64,000 bases of DNA from Mycteria americana (taxonomy: Eukaryota > Chordata > Aves > Ciconiiformes > Ciconiidae). The stretch covers positions 8,323,562-8,387,561 of the forward strand of contig NC_134367.1 of the NCBI RefSeq assembly GCF_035582795.1, read 5' to 3'. The position numbers and the translations under genes are program-made. The notes beneath the pieces were generated by a model that made no database searches, had not been told where the DNA came from, and worked only from the letters and a program-made list of their open reading frames with translations. Numbering within the stretch: the first letter of the stretch is position 1; the number at the start of each line of letters is the position of its first letter. Shown here in pieces: positions 47,894-59,816 of the stretch.

Positions 47894-50800
47894 AGAGGCC
47901 ACAAGTGATGCCCTAAGAATAGTAAGAACAGGGCAAGTATATAAAATACTTCTCCCCGCTACTCTCGGTCATTCTTCCAAAACCTTGCAAATAAAGTTTT
48001 TCAGCTTTCTTGTGCAGACGATTCTCCAGGGGTCCCAGGAAGAAAAGGGAGCATTCAGCCCATGGCCCTCTAGGTCTCAGCCCCACACAGTTCTTTTTGG
48101 CAATCTGTGGATGTGATTTCAAGTTGAAAGTTGGAAAACCATACTTTCACCTGAACAGTTCAGGAGTGCTGCAAGACAAGTCCAAACCCAAAGAAGTGGG
48201 ATCTGCAGTAGGTTTAAGAGGTCACTGTGTTGAAGGTGCTCACATGGGCGAGTGAGCCAGGCCCCAAGGGCCTGTGCTGTTCCCAGACACTCAGCAGGCA
48301 CCTGGGCAGCTCCATGGGGCTTCAGCTACTGCTGAGCATGAACATTGCGGCCTCTGCAGGGGCCTCTGCTCCCCAGGATCTGGCAATTCCCCAGAGAGCA
48401 AGCAGCAGCCGCACTCACAGTCTCCGGTTTCTGTCCCTGGAAAGCTTTAAGCCCTAACATGCCTCAATTTGCAGAGTTTTAGTGCCACCCCTTGGTTTAT
48501 TATTAGGTGTCACCCCATGACAGTATGTGCTGAGACCTCAGTAGATTGTGCTAGGTGCTGTGCAGTACACCCATGTTTGATCCCTTCATGCAGTCGATGT
48601 ATTACCACTCACACACCCCTTGGCAGAAAGCAGAGCAACAGCCAGCTCTTAAAAACGAGTCGGAATGGTCTCTTACTCTGCAGCATTTCAGCACACAATG
48701 CCTACAATATCCTGGACTACCAGAAGCTGAGTTGTGGCTAACATAGCAGCAACCCAGGTCAGGGAAAATTCCCCCTCCTTGCAGGCTGCAACATGGCACT
48801 TCTGCCGGTGCTAGAAGAAAAGTAGCACTGCTGCCATCTGCACACTATGACCAACCATGTCATCATGCATCTGCAGTCCACGTCCCTGGGACTGGGGGTA
48901 AGGAGGAGGTGAGAATGGGGGTGAAAAGGAGGCAGATTTAAGTAAAAAAAAAAAAAAACACATAGGAGCAGGTCACTGGAACAAGGGAGAGTCAAGGAAG
49001 GGAGGTAAAGGAGGAAGGCTCAGATGGCATAAAAAAGGAGGCAGAAAAGCGAGCTGACAGACTGAGATGGAGGAACCTGGAAGGACAGTGAGGAGAGAAA
49101 GTATTTAGAGGGGAGGAGGAGAATAGAGGAAAGGGGAGAGGGCAGCTTTGGAAAGCAAAGGACAGCGGAGAACTTGGACGAATCATCAGAAGCAACAAGG
49201 AGAGGGAGACACAGCACTGGGGAGTCTGACAGAAGAAAGAGGGGCAAAACAGCGAGAGACTTGGGGATGGAGTAAAAGGGTTGACTGGAGAGAGAAAGAG
49301 AGCAAGAGGAGAGACTGGAGGAAGAAGAATAGATACAGAAAGGGGGAATGGACCGGTGACAGAGCCATAGGAAGGGGAGGAGATCTGCGGAACAGGACAA
49401 GGAGAAGCGTAATAGCAGGGAAGAGAGCAAGAGAAAATGGACAAAAAGAAAGGAGGTGTCAAAAAACGCACAGCAGAAGTCAGTATATTAACCAATCCAC
49501 AGAATTGTCTTAAGTTCTGCAAAATTTATCATATGCTGCCATGATTAATGGAAACTTATGCAAATTAATTGTCCTGTTACTCTGAAGGGCTTCAGCCTGC
49601 TTTTCAGACATGCTGATGATAGAGCCGACACCACAGAGCAAGGAGAAAAGGTGGAGGCTGATCACTGGTGCTGTGCTTGTTCAGGGAGAAGGAGACATCC
49701 CAGTACACCAGCCATTGCTTGTGGAGAACACCCAGCAAAGTCCTGACCTGACATGGAAGCTTTCAAGATGGACTGATGCAGACCCAGACAGGTACAGTAC
49801 ACCAAACATATCCTAAATCCCAGGACTTCAGCAGTAGGACTGGTTCAGCTCTTTGTTGTTATAAGCAGTTTAAATGCATGGGTCTTTCACATCAGACCTT
49901 TGAAAGAGAGATCATTTGCTCTCATTAAAACAACACAGATCCCATGACATTTTCATTTCTGGATGGGAAGCTTGTTTACAGTCTCATAACTCCACTGTGC
50001 AGTGGTTTCCACTGACAACAAAAGCCTGCTCTATATAAAATAATATTCTATTTGTGGCAGATGATGTAACTGCTCTTACTGCTGTATATATCCACTCCTG
50101 AGATGCAGGAAGTTGAGTCAGGGGATCTGATACTCAACAGTGGTGTGAAATTCAGAGCAAAATCAACAAAACCAACAAGTATTTCCTACAGTGACTCCAA
50201 TTTTTATGCGAACTGAAACACAAAGAACTACAGAATCCAGGAATTGGGTTCACCTGCACGCAGACTTAAGAAAATTGTTGATGTCTCCCTGTTCCCACCT
50301 TTTTTTCTTTTATAAAGCTTGATCAGTAGCATCCAAGGCCACAAACACGTTTCACTCATGCTCTGCCAACATACTGCAGTACTGCTCTAGCTGAACTCCC
50401 GAGACATGAGAGTGCGGTCCCCTCCCTGGTCACAGACTCAGCCTTTGGCTTCAGCTGACAGAGCTCAAGGTTTTCCCCCTAAATGGTCCAGCTCACAGAG
50501 GGAAACCCACCACAATATGGTGTCTCACCATATTCAGACCCCAGCACGTGCTCACTGCATCAAACAATGCTATTGCTCGTACCTGATGGTGAACTTAAAC
50601 AAACAGCTGTAATGATGTATGACACCATTACAGAAGTCCTCGAGAAGAATAAGTTACAGGTAAGGCATATCTGAACTCTGTTACTCAACTGAACAGCAAA
50701 TAGCAGCTAAAACCCCAATCTTGTCCACAACCCTCTGTATGCAACCCTCTCCATGACAGAAATTTACTTTTCATTGATACCTTCTTTTTACAGTAGTTTA

Positions 50801-53800
50801 AATAGAGAGAGAGTTGTTGTTCTTTCCTTTTCCTTATTTCTTCGCTTGACTGGCTGTCCATTTTGTCCTCAATTTTCTGCAGCAGTGGCTCTAAAACATC
50901 CTCAAGCCATTTCTTGTACAGGATCTCCTTCTTTCTCAGATTTAAGAAATCATTGTGCTTCAAATACCTGTCCACCTCCTAAGTAAGAAATGGAAAATAA
51001 AAACCATACAACCTATTGGCCAACCATGTTAAAGGGTCCACAGGTGAAGCTACGCAACTTGGCTGACCTGATCTGGCTGGTCACTGCTGCAAGGGCCCTG
51101 TTTTCCAGCCCTTCTTTCTGCTCCTCCCTCGCTCCACTTCCCACCACTTGTTTCCAAGGTCTCCCTTGCATGGACTCTGGCATTCAGACTCATATTTTAA
51201 GCTGTAGTGCAAGACTGGCAGAAAATCATTCACTTTTTCCCACCAGGTTAGTGAGCTGAAATCACTTCAGAGTGGGGGTCTGATAAGTACCAGACTGTGC
51301 AAGATGGGCAGCATGAGAAGGACCTTCTCCCTGCAGCACTGGCATTCTGCTAGATCAGATCAGCCCTCCTGCCCTTTATTCACAGGCCCACCGTCACCAG
51401 CTAACCACACCCACAGAACAAAAGTTAGGTGTAAACAGGCAGGTAAGTCACCAAAGACAAATTATTCCTAAGGTCATATTTAGGGTTATCACTTCAGTCC
51501 TATCCCAAGGAGACTGAGGAGGCCAGAAACTTGTACTTCTAAATTTAGTTTTCCAAGAATACAAATGGACATGTTATCATGAATCACTGATAGAAAAAAA
51601 TGGACATGCAGGAAAGCACACAGCAAGTGAGAGAAGAGATACCACTTCTTACCCTCACAAAATAATTTTCTCTGTCCAAGATGCACTGAGCAGAAGCAAT
51701 GACATCTCGACTTTCATCAGGTGCTGCCTAACAAAACATCAAAAAACCACATGAAGTAAAAGCAGGAGTTACAGTAGGAGTTAGAATTACCTTTGAATTC
51801 AAAAGAATTACTTGTGTTGTGATTAAAGGCACATTATACCATAACCCAGCTGGCAGAATAGCACAGGCAAGCAGATCTTTGCGAGACTTGCTCTGAACAG
51901 TTAGGTTAAATGTAGCAACAGAAGAGTGTTGGAAGAACTGTAATGTACATGTTCAGCAGGACCAGAGCGTACACCTCCTTGGCCGCTCCTCACTGCAACC
52001 ACACCACCACTTGCTCCTTGCCACATGTTGCTCACATCTGCCCAATGAAGGCAACAACCTTCATTTTCAATGCAGATACAGCCACACTACACAAATAGCA
52101 ATCAAACAAATCAAAACCATGATGAGGTATTATCTCAAGGAATTCATCAAAGTATAAAAGGAAAACTAATGAGAAAAACCCCTCCAAAGCAGGAAACTGC
52201 CTCGCTGCTGCCTCTGCTCATGACTTTGTCTGCATTTTAAATCTCAGTTCCTGTAGTGACATCAGCCAAGGTCTCCTCTAGCATCATCCTCACCTTACTC
52301 TTTCTGAAGATCAGAATAGGGAGAAACTGTTCCCTGCATCGTGAATATCAGGACACTAAAACATGATTTAAGAACAACAGTCCTTGCAATGCACTGCTGT
52401 TGTCAATTTGATTTTTAAATGGGTAATTCTTTGTAACATGTGGCTTATTAACTGCAACTCCTGCACTCCAGCCAAGGAGCACAAGCAATACAGACCAAAT
52501 TTGTCTGTCATTTGGGGATGGAGTCCCTCCAGGCAAGATTAGAGCACACATGCAATGGAGGTATCTCCCCTATGATCAGGCAGCACCAACTCTGTGGGTT
52601 AACCAGAGGGATCTTGTCTTCATGAGTCAATCAGCAGCTTTTATAAGCAACAAGTTCACAAAGGATTTTAATTCCATAGCCAAATCTATCTTGAAGAATC
52701 TGCTCTAAAAAAAATTACCAGCTTTTCAGCATTATGCCAAAAATTCAGGAGGTAAATTGCAACTCAGGAAACTAAAACACAACCTGTTCTAAACAGACCA
52801 CGTCACTTAAGCTAAAATAAATTTACAATCTGTTCTGCTTTCTGGGACTAACCCTCTGTTTAGACACTGACAGGAACTTGCTTCTCTTGCACCAGCTTAG
52901 CCTAAGAGAACAGGCACGCAACTGAGTTCCTACCGCTTAACAAATGACCACATCAGCTGCTTTGCTGTAAATGGCATGCTCATAGCCAGTCCCAACTGAG
53001 AAATAAGGTGCTGGGTCAAACCACCAAGAAGGCTCAGCTAGTGCATCATATGACTGTGATCACTTTCAAGTTTGCATTTCACCAGAGTTGCATAAATGCT
53101 AATACCAGCTTAGGTATCACTAGAAGTTGTAATCAGTTTCAGTACATCCATACTAAATATTTCTACCAACGCAAGTTAATCCTCAAGTGACCTGGTTTTA
53201 CTTAGACCTAAGCCAGGGGCAGGGCTGAAACATTCACACTTCCATCTGCTTGACCTGCTGCCTACCTCCCATGGTTTCCATAGATTAATTCAAAGTCATC
53301 CCCGCTGCGACCTTCTTGTGCCATTTAACAACTGAGCTACAGCCATCGCATTTTTGCACAAGCCTACCATGCTGGTGGCAGCACAAGACTTAAGGACTGC
53401 ATCTGATGCACAGAATGGAAAATTAGCCTACTGCTCCCTGTGCTTAATATTAATCTTTAATCCCAATCAACAGTGCAGTTTCCAGTCATGTCTGCCTAGA
53501 CCCCATTGACCAACTCCACACTCCAACAGGCTTCCTGTCCTGAGATGAGCAGGACGTTGTACATCAGAGCAAGCAGGGAAGAGACAAGCAGTATTAAAAA
53601 AAAAAAAACCCACACAAAAACAAACAAGAAAGGGGAAATCTAAATTTCTGGCATGTTTTAAGACCCTTTCATCCTACTATTTCAAACAACCGGCATGATG
53701 CGTTACACCTGACAGATCTACTTCACATAATCACAGAACCTTTCTAAAACTAGCACCTTAACAGCACCAGGAAGACATGGCCATCTCTCCAGCCGAGAAG

Positions 53801-56800
53801 AACCACTAGCAGAATGCACTTAGAACACACATTGGTGAACAGGTGAAACGTTTTCCTTCAGGGTGAAGGATCTAGTGTCCCTTCCTCACAAAAGGTTGGA
53901 CCAGATGATCATAGATTCATTTAGGTTGGAAAAGACCTTTAAGATCATCAAGTCCAACCGTTAACCTAGCACTGCCAAGTCCACCACTATACCCTGTGCC
54001 TAAGCACCACATCTACACGTCTTTTAAATACCTCCAGGAATGGTGACTCAACCACTTCCCTGGGCAGCCTGTTCCAATGCTTGAGAACCCTTTGGGTGAA
54101 GAAATTTTTCCTAATATCCAATCTAAACCTCCCCTGGCACAACTTGAGGCCATTTCCTCTTGTCCTATTACTTGTTACCTGGGAGAAGAGACCGACAGCC
54201 ACCTCACTACACCCTCCTTTCAGGTAGTTGTAGAGAGCGATAAGGTCTCCCCTCAGCCTCCTTTTCTCCAGACTAAACAACCCCAGTTCCCTCAGCCACT
54301 CCTCATCAGACTTGTCTCATCTAGACCCTTCACCAGCTTCATTGCTCTTCTTTGGACATGATCTTTTGAGGTCCTTTCCAGCCTGGGCTGTTCTATGAGT
54401 CTATGATTCTAACTAGTCACAAGCTTGTTTAAGGTTTTATGGGAAACTTTTCCACACACCAAAGTGCATGGAACTCAATAAAGCTACCTCAAAAGGATGC
54501 AAGGGCTCAATAAAACCCATTGGATTGCTATTTCCAGAGTTATTTGTTCCCCTTCCCAATGACAAACATATCTCAAATTTTACAGGACTTTGCAAATAAC
54601 CATTTTTCATTCCTCCCTTCATACCTTCCATTCCATTTTATTCCTCCACTCATACCTTCACATGACAGAAGTCTTTCTGTGTTAGCCAATCTTTGGTATT
54701 ATTTTTCTTCCCAAAATGTCTACTGCAGTCGAAAGTATTTGCTGCGCCACTCTTTGCTGGTGCTGAAGAGAACCTCTGGATAAATGTAAAAAAAGGAAAA
54801 GGTCTGCATAAAAAGCCAACCTGCTCTACAAAGATCAGGTTCTCATCTAGGTTCCACAATCGAGCTACAAACTGGGATAGAACGGTAAGCAGTTCATCTA
54901 ACATCTTCACACCGCGCTGCCTTGCAAACGTCGTTATTTCTGTGCAGGAAGTACAACAAAGCATCCTTGTAGCGGTTCTCAGGAATACTTCAGGATAGGA
55001 GATGGAGAACATTTCACACAGATGAAACAGAAACAATGGAGATTGGGATACCCCAGTTTAGAGCCATGATTTTAATGGTTTGGGCATGCTTCTTCAAAGA
55101 TAGAGATATATAGATAGAGATATATATATTCAATTCTACCCACTCACAGTTTAAGCACCTCTTGTAATATCTGACCGCCACTTACTGAGTCAGCATGTGT
55201 ACGTAAGACAGGCTGCAATATCATTTCTGAATGTACTAACACTGCTGACCAGCATTAACTTTTGGCTTCCTCTGGAAGATTCACACAGTATTTGGATGCT
55301 GGACAGACTCAACCTACAACCAGCTGACAGGAAGGACAGAGAACACATCTTCCTGTAATACACATTTCTGAGCATGCCTAGGAGGGAGGGACAAAAGCAC
55401 AGAGACGTTCCTGCAAAGTAGGACTCACTAATGAATTCAGGCACATGCTGGGGAAGGCAGTCCTGGAGAGCAGACAGACAGACCAGATCACCGTCTAGAA
55501 CGTCAGTGGTATTAGGTGTCCCGTTCCAAGACAGGAGCTCAATTACACCCAAATATCCCGGGATCCCCCTGAACTTTGGTTCTTCACAGTAGAATCTACA
55601 GCTGAAGGAATGTCAAGTCACTCACCTGCCAAGGCCTTGGCTGATTGTGTTCTCTCACAGGTCTCGGACACGTAAATCTTAGTAGCCAGGGAGTCTCTGA
55701 GCTATTCACAGTATGCATTGTTGGACTAGTCTGGGAGAAACATTAAAACATTCAAAAACATATAAAACTATTGTATAGACAGCAAAAACCTAGATTCCTT
55801 ACAATTCCCACCAAACAATGAAACAAATCTCTAAAGCAATTCTAACTGCTGATACCAGCAGCATTTTCCTATCACAGTAAGTTAAACAGAGAGATGAAGT
55901 ATCAGGTTTATAGTCAGATACTCCCTCTGATAGTAACTGTCTGTCCTCATCTCCATGAGCAATGGATAGTACATTTTGTTTCAAAGAACAAAGCGATTCA
56001 CAAATTACTCCAGAATGCTTGTCAGCTTTGAAAACATTTCAGAGTTATCAGATTCCACCTCCTGACTTTTACTTTTCCTTTATGCCTTTTTCAATTACAT
56101 AAAAGTCACTTTCAAATAACTGCTACATTCCACCGTAGGGATGGGTTGCATTTTAGTGGTTTTTAAAGTTAGTTCTACTAGACGAAGCTTATGCTGAAGC
56201 AGTAACTCCAAGCTCCAGCCAGGAAATTCCATCTCCTCTATTGTGTGTGCACCAGTATATTTGGATTGATTTATAACAGAGAGACAGTAGAACCACAGAG
56301 GCAAAATGCCCTTTACAGGAACCTCCATTTAAACCTCTATTTATTTCAGATTCACTGGAGACACACTGCTTCCAGGAAATGATGTATTCACAAAATTACT
56401 TAGGTAAAGAGTGGACCAAAAGAAAAGCTTCCTTCTGCAGACATACTGACCTCCACACTCTTCAGCCAGATCTTTCAGCTATGAAGAAAAATCTGTTCTT
56501 TAATTATTTTTGGCAACATCTAGTTAAAAGAATCTACAAAGACCCTCCGAATCGGGGATCTGACAATATAACAACTTCTTTTTGTACAAGACAACTTTTA
56601 AGAGTTTATTCTGTCCAACCTGGCACTTCAGTGATACTGACTCCCAGATGACCTCTCTAGACTGCAGATTCAAAACTCCTACCATTGGTTCAAGGTGAAG
56701 TCTTTAATCTACATCTTTATTTGTTTCATTTCATATTCCCAGCTCTTATCCACTGATAGACGCATCTGCCTGGATATTCCTGCCTCCTCACGGAAATGTT

Positions 56801-59429
56801 TTCCTGTCTTTTCTGACTGAAAGAGTCAGAAACCACAGGAAAGTGCACGTTGGAAGGGACCTCTGGAGGTCATCTGGTCCAACTTCCTACTTGAAGAACA
56901 GCTAACCTCATAGATAAGATTGCTCAGGGCCTCACCCAGTCAAGTTTTGAAAATTTCCTTTCTCAAATTTGCAAGCCCATGTTCTTCACTCCAGCTGCTT
57001 CTATAGAAGAAAAATCCTCACTTCTGCCATGTAATCCAGGACAAAGCAAAGCAAGGAAATAAGCCAATGTAATGCACATGGTATCAAGCACTTTGCTTCC
57101 CGCCTGCATAACACCGTAAGCTTTCTCTCCTTTCATCAGACACAAGGAAAACTAAAAGATTCTCAGTAGAATAGGTCACAACATCCCAGTCCTCTACTAT
57201 ACTTCTGTATTTTTTTCAGCCACTGTAAGACAGCTTCCAAAACCAGAAATACATACTAGCCTTAGCATTGTGGCAGGCTAGCAGGCACTTCTTCTAACAT
57301 GATTTCCTGCCTTATCTGTACAGAGAAGACAAAAGACACAGAGAGTACAATAGAGGCATACAATTAGGACACTACTACATGATTTGGAAAGCAGGTACCC
57401 TACCTCTCTCCATCTGGAGATGAAGATTTTTTTGCCTACATGTGCCCCGTGGCTTCTGCAGAGTGTTGTGCCTGCCATGGAGGCTGGTATTCCCTGTGAG
57501 AAGCCCCCTGCTCTGAAAACAATCTCCCCTTTTTCCAGACAGCCCAAGTCTACCAAGCTCCAGGGAACGCTGTAAAGCATATCTGACCTCGTGGTGTCTG
57601 AGGAGCAGGGGAAGGATTCTCACAGTTTATTCTTCATCCTTCAGTGACCAATTAAAGGAGGCTGTGCACTATATTACCTGCATGGATAAATAACAGCAAG
57701 CACACCCTCATCAGCACTGAACTAATTTCTGATATAAAATAAATAGGCAAACAGTGAGGACTGAAGAACATCCAGATACTTAAAGTGCTAGAAACTTAGT
57801 ATTAGACAAGTCAACACACTTTCCTATGAGCAATTTATCCTACCTACCCACAAAGGTGCCACGGGCTCCTGCTTCAGGACATCTGCTGCAGATTTCCTTC
57901 CACTCAAAGCAGTTTTGTTCTTCTGAGATAGGGATGCTGTAAATCCCTGGACAAGCTTAAGATGAAGAAAAGACGTATTTTTATAGTTTCGAAACTTACA
58001 AACAAAAAACACCCCACACTAGCCTCCTTTCCATCTGTTTTCAGTAACTAGTATTAAGACTCCATCTTCATCCATCTTACAAAGAAAGACTGAGCCTTTC
58101 TGTGAGCACAAAGCAAAAGAGATGTTTGCTCCCATCATAGAGGATTGGGGCCCCAGGAGAGACAAAACAGAGCAAACATAGAAAATCTGCCTGCTGTAGC
58201 AATCTGCTTTAAAGAAATCACATGTGGTAAAGTCTCTAGCTGCAGATTTTTTTCCCCAATCTTAATAACTAAAGCTGCCACTGAACCTTAATCCTTTTTT
58301 TTTCCATTTGGTTCGGACTCTTGCTACGAGATGCCAACTCTCCATGGTTGGCAATGGCAGAGCCCACTTGTATGAGACACCAGCTGTCTCGCAGGTCTTA
58401 AAGTTTAATCATGTGTTGGGACAGAACCAAAGTAAAGGATTTCCAAAGTCTGAACAGATAAAACGAGATTTGAAGTTAATCTAACGGTTGTGTCCGCAAA
58501 TGCTAAACCCTGTGAGCAGGTTGGCTGTTCTGTATTACAACGTTTGTTCTATTATGATCAAACCTGAGAATAACCCTGCCTAAAATTTCTTGCTAGATAC
58601 ACCTGCAGCCTACTTTGCTGTCAGCAGTATAGCTTTGTATCAGTCTTTTTTTTAAAAACAGGTTTCTCTTGCTTCATGAGTCCTGTTCAGTAAAGCAGAA
58701 CGTTCTCCCCAAACGCCCATCTGCTGAAATTCACAGTCTCTGCCCAAACACGTGTCTTTCCAGCAGCTTTGAGAAGGCAGATTTTAATTATTCCTGTGAC
58801 AAAAAGTAAGCATCCTCACACATGCCTCAGTCCTCTCAAAAGACCCTTTCTGACAAAAGCCTTTATATGGGCCTGTAGGCTCACGTGTCACCGCCTCCTC
58901 AGCATACATGGATCTCTCGCTTTGCACCACAGCTAGCTGCCTTTACTGGTGGCTCAGTCCACTCTGATTCCATCAGGTGCCAGTACAGAGCATGAGGAGA
59001 GAACCTGCCTCTAGAGCAAACAGGGCAGCTCTATAAACAGAACCTAGCAGCTTGTGAATGCTAAGCTAACAGATAACGTGCACACGTCCAAGAGGGCCCA
59101 CAGGCACGGGCCTGGCCCCTCCACCTCGGAGACAGCGATAGGGGCAACACCGGTGAGAGGGAAAGGCTGGGCCCCCTCAGGGCCGCAGGGACCCTGCCCA
59201 GCCCTGAGGCGAGTCCCACAGGCCCGAGGGGAGGCGAGGGCAGGCAGCAGAGCCCCGCGCTCCCCCCGCCCGGCACACCCCCGTGCCGGAGTCCCCTCAC
59301 CGGCTCCAGCGAGGCTCCGGGAGGCCCCAGGGAAGACGGGGAGCGGCTGTGGTGGCAGCCACCGCCGCGCCGCATAGCAAAACCCAGCCGCGGGGAAGAT
59401 GGCGGCGCCCCCCTCCCCAGGCCCCTCAT
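46229..59429 (-). CDS. FAM228B: FAM228-family protein gene (8 proposed coding exons)
   Basis: A protein family of unknown molecular function. Spliced exons on the minus strand (59429-59301, 57946-57848, 55730-55626, 54775-54656, 51727-51653, 50978-50781, 47019-46942, 46565-46478, 46373-46229) join with consistent phases. Family features seen: [29 protein letters not shown], a charged helix, [21 protein letters not shown] and [14 protein letters not shown]. The order matches mammalian FAM228A/B; whether it is the A or B orthologue cannot be settled by eye, so the symbol is tentative. The first two exons are proposals, and the C-terminal end is not found. It converges on ITSN2 and diverges from PFN4. 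Confidence 0.8.
46478..46565 (-). CDS. FAM228B: FAM228 exon
   Basis: 88 bp between TGTCCCAG and GTATTT on the minus strand. It encodes [20 protein letters not shown] and IIKQCETG. The QCETG motif is typical of FAM228. Confidence 0.9.
46942..47019 (-). CDS. FAM228B: FAM228 exon
   Basis: 78 bp, phase 0 at both ends, between TCCTGCAG and GTGCGA on the minus strand. It encodes [19 protein letters not shown], corresponding to the family YDPxEYDP motif. Confidence 0.9.
47857..47889. repeat. A33 homopolymer
   Basis: Thirty-three consecutive A on the plus strand, T33 in the FAM228 sense strand. Could be the tail of an eroded retrocopy, but no parent sequence is evident beside it. Confidence 0.9.
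48890..49460. repeat. Purine-rich (GA) asymmetric tract, about 570 bp
   Basis: The plus strand is dominated by G and A with only scattered pyrimidines, in irregular GGAGA/AAAGG units rather than a clean microsatellite. It accounts for the 176-codon and 136-codon open frames on the minus strand, which are not believed to be genes. Confidence 0.75.
50781..50978 (-). CDS. FAM228B: FAM228 exon: core conserved helix
   Basis: 198 bp, phase 0 at both ends, between TACTTAG and GTATCA on the minus strand. It encodes [38 protein letters not shown], a KRKEQQ cluster and LNYCKKK. This is the best-conserved part of the family. Confidence 0.95.
51653..51727 (-). CDS. FAM228B: FAM228 exon
   Basis: 75 bp, phase 0 at both ends, between TTGTTAG and GTAAGA on the minus strand. 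It encodes [18 protein letters not shown] then RENYFVR, matching the family ILYRENYxxKELDKY region across the exon junction. Confidence 0.92.
53885..54411 (+). mobile_element. Older plus-strand CR1 3' end, split by a second CR1
   Basis: The left piece ends AGGTTGGACCAGATGATC at 53910; the right piece from 54364 continues TTTTGAGGTCCTTTCCAGCC and ends TCTATGAGTCTATGATTCT. Put side by side they follow the CR1 tail without a gap, so the middle segment is an insertion. Confidence 0.75.
53911..54357 (-). mobile_element. Younger minus-strand CR1 3' end inserted in older CR1
   Basis: The minus strand has an open frame of 97 codons with [20 protein letters not shown] and [18 protein letters not shown], the end of CR1 ORF2. 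It is flanked by ATGATC at 53905-53910 and again at 54358-54363, a likely target-site duplication. It resembles the copy at 13069-13371. Confidence 0.88.
54656..54775 (-). CDS. FAM228B: FAM228 exon
   Basis: 120 bp, phase 0 at both ends. The acceptor TTTTTTTACATTTATCCAG is strong; a second AG 13 bp inside would break phase with the exon before. It encodes [20 protein letters not shown] and [16 protein letters not shown]; the TKDWL part resembles SKEWL near the N terminus of mammalian FAM228B. Confidence 0.75.
55626..55730 (-). CDS. FAM228 5' exon (proposed)
   Basis: 105 bp, phase 0 at both ends, between TTTCTCCCAG and the strong donor CAG/GTGAGT on the minus strand. It encodes [19 protein letters not shown] and ends EHNQPRPWQ. 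An ATG at 55718-55716 has no competing start upstream within the exon and could be the initiation codon if the exons further 5' are non-coding. Confidence 0.6.
55731..57847 (-). other. FAM228 intron, 2.1 kb
   Basis: Contains a CR1 3' fragment (about 56840-56965) and a stretch at 57404-57597 that is open in two frames and bordered by splice-like sites. No other gene seen. Confidence 0.65.
56840..56965 (-). mobile_element. CR1 3' end fragment
   Basis: Plus-strand text GTTGGAAGGGACCTCTGGAG followed by TCATCTGGTCCAACTTCCT is the reverse of the CR1 tail region. Short and diverged. Confidence 0.7.
57848..57946 (-). CDS. FAM228 5' exon (proposed)
   Basis: 99 bp, phase 0 at both ends, between TTGTCCAG and GTAGGT on the minus strand. 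It encodes [19 protein letters not shown] and ends [10 protein letters not shown]. No family resemblance is recognised; the support is open frame, splice sites and phase. Confidence 0.5.
57947..59300 (-). other. FAM228 first intron (proposed), 1.35 kb
   Basis: Begins in the CpG island and becomes AT-rich. No repeat or exon recognised. Confidence 0.5.
59301..59429 (-). CDS. FAM228 first coding exon (proposed)
   Basis: On the minus strand, ATG at 59429-59427 or the in-frame ATG at 59375-59373 leads to the donor CCG/GTGAGG after 43 or 25 codons, phase 0, which agrees with the next proposed exon. The peptide is Gly/Ser/Pro/Arg-rich (for example [14 protein letters not shown]) as expected of CpG-island DNA, so it could equally be 5'UTR. 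Confidence 0.4.
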
Positions 59430-59641
59430 GTCGTCTCACACCGCCCCTCCGTGTCCTTCCGCCGGAGAAAATAGTCCCTCCCCATCACCCCCAGCCCCTC
59501 GGGAAGAGGAGGGGCCGCCCGTGGGGACAGCGATCCGGCTGCAGGGCCAGCACCCACTGGCGGCCGTCCCGGGCAGCGGCGGGGCGAGGCGGGACGGAGG
59601 CACGGCCGGATCCCTCCGCGCCCGGCCGCCCAGCGTCCCTC

Positions 59642-59655
59642 GCTGCCGTGGCAAC
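59642..59655. promoter_or_regulatory. RFX X-box motif
   Basis: GCTGCCGTGGCAAC fits the RFX consensus RYYNYY-N(1-3)-RRNRAC with a two-base spacer. It lies about 210 bases from the proposed FAM228 start on the promoter side. Confidence 0.6.
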
Positions 59656-59706
59656 CCGAACCTGGGCACCGTCCCCCGGGCTCCGTCGTCGTGGGTAGGC
59701 CTTCCC

Positions 59707-59745
59707 ACCAATCAGAAAGGAAGCGCCTGGGTGAATGAGCCAATC
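59707..59745 (+). promoter_or_regulatory. Two CCAAT boxes (NF-Y type)
   Basis: CCAATCAG occurs at 59708-59715 and again at 59740-59747, both on the plus strand and 32 bases apart (about three helical turns), the arrangement typical of NF-Y promoters. Confidence 0.7.
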
Positions 59746-59816
59746 AGGAGTGAGGACAAACTCCAGGGCCGGTGAGAGGCAGCGCTACCAACAGCGCCAA
59801 GCCCGAAAGGACGGGA

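Larger units (their letters stand above)
47020..50780 (-). other. FAM228 intron, 3.8 kb
   Basis: Contains an A33 run (47857-47889) and an extended purine-rich stretch (about 48890-49460, listed separately). The long open frames on its complement are Ser/Pro/Leu/Phe-rich by-products of that base composition. No gene recognised. Confidence 0.75.
51728..54655 (-). other. FAM228 intron, 2.9 kb
   Basis: Includes a nested pair of CR1 insertions at about 53885-54411. The remainder is unrecognised. Confidence 0.75.

Noticed and set aside
48992-49522. 176-codon minus-strand open frame rich in Ser, Pro, Leu and Phe (and overlapping 136-codon frame)
   Set aside because: It is produced by the purine-rich tract on the plus strand; no start context, splice sites or family resemblance.
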